Source of the DNA: Aliiroseovarius sediminis
Lineage (GTDB): Bacteria; Pseudomonadota; Alphaproteobacteria; Rhodobacterales; Rhodobacteraceae
DNA length: 64,000 nucleotides
Direction: 5' to 3'
Assembly: GCF_022678485.1 (NCBI RefSeq)
Contig: NZ_JALBYP010000026.1
Coordinates: forward strand, 284,874-348,873
Shown here: in pieces, positions 61,285 to 64,000 of the stretch
Position numbering within the stretch: position 1 is the first letter of the stretch
How the letters are laid out: each line of letters begins with the position of its first letter
Notes under the pieces: generated by a model
What the model was told of the DNA's origin: nothing
Database searches by the model: none
Seen by the model: only the letters and a program-made list of their open reading frames with translations
Program-made: the position numbers and the translations under genes

Positions 61285-61986
61285 TCAGGCATACGCGGGT
61301 TGCACAAATGTTTCGTCTAACCTTAAACCTTTTACGCCGTATTCACCCTTCAACAGAAAACCCTGCTGCGTCACCTCGGGAAATTGCTCGGCCCAATCGC
61401 GGTACCGGTCGTTCGTCACAACAACAGCATTCAACTTGCGCGCGGTGCTCAGAATAGCTGAATCCGCGATGGTTCCCTTGGGAACAACCGTGACGCTGCC
61501 CCGACGCAGATTCAGCATCCTCTCAAAATCTTGGTCATGCAGATACCGGTCTGCCAAGATATATCCGGCATTCGCGTCGAAAAAGAAATGCGGGGAATAT
61601 CCGCGCGCAGCAAGGTTGTCGGATACGTCACGTAACGGCTGGACGCTGGGATCGCCATCCCGCCAGTGCATGACATTCGACCCGTCAATAATGACCCATT
61701 TCCGCGCGGCAGCGGCACGTATTAAACGGCGTCTCGTCGCGGCTGGGGGGCGTGTCTGACCTCGCTTTTTTGCGACCGACACCCGACGCCGCTTCTTCGC
61801 GATGGCACTATCTGCGACAGGACTGCGCGGTTGAGACCATAGCCGCTGCAACAGCAGGAAAATGCTGGCCAGGGCGATTGGTCCTGCAAGCAACAAAATA
61901 TCTGTCCATGCTGGCACAAGTAATGCCGCAATAACGTAAACAGTTGAAAGGATAGCAACGGAAACAAGAAACACCAAAGCAGTCAT
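61285..61986 (-). CDS. Membrane-anchored NYN (Zc3h12a/Regnase-like) ribonuclease domain protein
   Basis: A 233-residue protein. Two transmembrane helices (about 4-24 and 29-48) are followed by a strongly basic linker (KKRRRVSVAKKRGQTRPPAATRRR, about 64-88) and a NYN/PIN-like nuclease domain. The domain contains WVIIDGSNVMHW (Asp101, Asn104), later acidic residues in GTIADSAILSTARK, and VVVTNDRYRDW, matching the acidic metal site of Regnase-type RNases. I infer a membrane-bound endoribonuclease whose basic linker binds RNA. AGGGGGG abuts the ATG, so initiation a few codons downstream (TTG or GTG) is possible. Directly upstream of the S10 promoter, same strand. Confidence 0.82.
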   Translation of the reverse strand: MTALVFLVSVAILSTVYVIAALLVPAWTDILLLAGPIALASIFLLLQRLWSQPRSPVADSAIAKKRRRVSVAKKRGQTRPPAATRRRLIRAAAARKWVIIDGSNVMHWRDGDPSVQPLRDVSDNLAARGYSPHFFFDANAGYILADRYLHDQDFERMLNLRRGSVTVVPKGTIADSAILSTARKLNAVVVTNDRYRDWAEQFPEVTQQGFLLKGEYGVKGLRLDETFVQPAYA

Positions 61987-62106
61987 CCCCCCTAACGACT
62001 AATCGAAGCACAGTGCCACAGCCAAAAACGCGCGCATCTTATCGCGTTACCGCCATGATCGGGCGCAATCAAGGCAACTTCTTGCTTAGAAGGTGCGCGG
62101 GTCGAT

Positions 62107-62131
62107 GGAACCTTATCTAAGGGCTGGCGTT
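62107..62131 (+). promoter_or_regulatory. EcfG-like promoter motif upstream of the 62184 gene
   Basis: GGAAC (62107-62111), 16 bp, CGTT (62128-62131): an exact match to the alphaproteobacterial general-stress sigma factor pattern, 50 bp before the start codon. One such match is expected by chance in a window of this size, and Rhodobacterales often lack EcfG, so this is weak. Confidence 0.3.
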
Positions 62132-62183
62132 GGGTGGGTGACAGGTGCCCAAGAGCACCGCGTTAATACAAAGGAGTAATCCG

Positions 62184-62678
62184 ATGACGATACGTAAAAC
62201 TCTAACCGCTGGGCTGCTTACCGCCACCATGCTGTCAACTGCGGCCTTTGCCGACACGACGATGGTGAAAGAGGTCAACGTCGACGTGGAAATGGAAGAC
62301 CTTGAAAACGCAACCGCCGCCGCGCACTGGACCATGATCTCGGACGACTTGGAGAACGCGATTGTAGAGCGTCTGGTTGACCGCATTGATGACGAAGGTG
62401 TGCGGATCAGCATTGACGTGAACGAAGTCGAACTGGCCAACACGCTGCAATCCGCCGCGGGCGTTGCAGATTCGTCTTTGTCCGGGCGTGTGAAAATCAT
62501 CAGCCCGAACGACAACTCGAAATTCAACACCTACGACCTGACGGTGACGTTTGCACAAGCGATCCTGTTCTTCCCAGAAGATCTGGACGTGTCCGCGCTG
62601 ACGACGAACAGCAAGGAGTATTATGACGGCATGATCGCAGCCTTCGCCGAACATGTTGTCAAACGACTTGATGGGTAA
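62184..62678 (+). CDS. Secreted protein of unknown function
   Basis: A 164-residue protein with a Sec signal peptide (MTIRKTLTAGLLTATMLSTAAFA|DTT). The mature part has no cysteines and is rich in Asp, Glu, Val and Asn with a regular pattern, suggesting a small periplasmic alpha/beta fold: EVNVDVEMEDLENA, VRISIDVNEVELAN, YDLTVTFAQAILFF. AAAGGAG precedes the ATG at 62184; the frame is open 13 codons upstream but without a site. I do not recognise the family. It converges on tuf with a shared terminator. Confidence 0.75.
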   Translation: MTIRKTLTAGLLTATMLSTAAFADTTMVKEVNVDVEMEDLENATAAAHWTMISDDLENAIVERLVDRIDDEGVRISIDVNEVELANTLQSAAGVADSSLSGRVKIISPNDNSKFNTYDLTVTFAQAILFFPEDLDVSALTTNSKEYYDGMIAAFAEHVVKRLDG

Positions 62679-62710
62679 AAGGTGATTTGAAACCGCAGAC
62701 CAACAACAAA

Positions 62711-62733
62711 AAGGCCGCCCGTTGGGCGGCCTT
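62711..62733. terminator. Bidirectional terminator between the 62184 gene and tuf
   Basis: AAGGCCGCCC-GTT-GGGCGGCCTT, a perfect 10-bp stem, with TTTCCGTTTT on the plus side and TTTTTGTTG on the minus side. It serves both convergent genes. Confidence 0.88.
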
Positions 62734-62823
62734 TCCGTTTTCTCGCTGTTAGGCTCTCGGCGGATTAGGCGTTGCCGCCAAATCGCCTGTCGCCCAGGTC
62801 AAATTCCCGGAGGGAATTTAACC

Positions 62824-63999
<1,176 letters not shown>

Positions 64000-64000
64000 G

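Overview
The window is a bacterial chromosome segment that looks like Rhodobacterales (Rhodobacteraceae, roseobacter group). This rests on the protein sequences of bztABCD, ubiA, rsmE, the alphaproteobacterial-type gshA, the yidC-MOSC-engB-argB order and the S10/spc/alpha ribosomal cluster. It is inference from recalled family resemblance; no search was run. No tRNA, rRNA, CRISPR array, IS element or prophage was seen.

Layout. (1) 0-3.5 kb: an MDR oxidoreductase, then a tandem trio of small uncharacterised envelope genes. (2) 3.6-10.6 kb: a minus-strand operon rsmE - GNAT - small membrane protein - gshA, divergent from ubiA, an OmpA-domain protein with an acidic tail and a coiled-coil membrane partner. 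(3) 10.6-14.9 kb: a likely methylated-amine module (MttB-family methyltransferase plus OYE-like flavoprotein) divergent from a TetR regulator, with a perfect palindrome between them. (4) 14.9-18.5 kb: TVP38-type membrane protein - disulfide oxidoreductase - histidine kinase. (5) 18.6-27.2 kb: rpmH-rnpA-yidD-ttcA, an EAL protein, yidC-MOSC-engB, an SDR and argB. (6) 27.2-34 kb: di-iron hydroxylase, ferredoxin and SixA-like phosphatase, then the bztABCD amino-acid ABC transporter. (7) 34.1-39.7 kb: minus-strand run luxR - rarA - cytochrome b561 - crcB - pseudouridine synthase - HAD phosphatase - ATP12, its last four genes joined by ATGA overlaps. (8) 40.2-61.1 kb: the ribosomal-protein S10/spc/alpha superoperon, all on the minus strand. 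(9) 61.2-64 kb: a membrane-anchored NYN ribonuclease, a secreted protein and tuf.

The most unusual part is the ribosomal region. The normally continuous S10-spc-alpha order is broken at three points: rplW|rplB, rplP|rpmC and rpmD|rplO. Each break holds foreign, mostly envelope, redox or iron-related genes. At each one the upstream block ends in a strong intrinsic terminator and the downstream block has its own recognisable promoter. The rpsJ, rplB, rpmC, rplO and (outside the cluster) rpmH promoters share a 17-bp spacer, usually C-rich, and most have an RNA hairpin close to the predicted 5' end. The rpsJ leader also carries a complete terminator-like hairpin, which suggests attenuation of the S10 operon.

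A small lipoprotein-like gene in the rpmD|rplO break has an in-frame amber codon, and its reading frame continues with sensible sequence beyond it. It is either a fresh pseudogene or a read-through gene. Other points to check are a possible luxI remnant beside the LuxR gene, a leaderless tetR transcript with an operator over its promoter, and a terminator between bztA and bztB.
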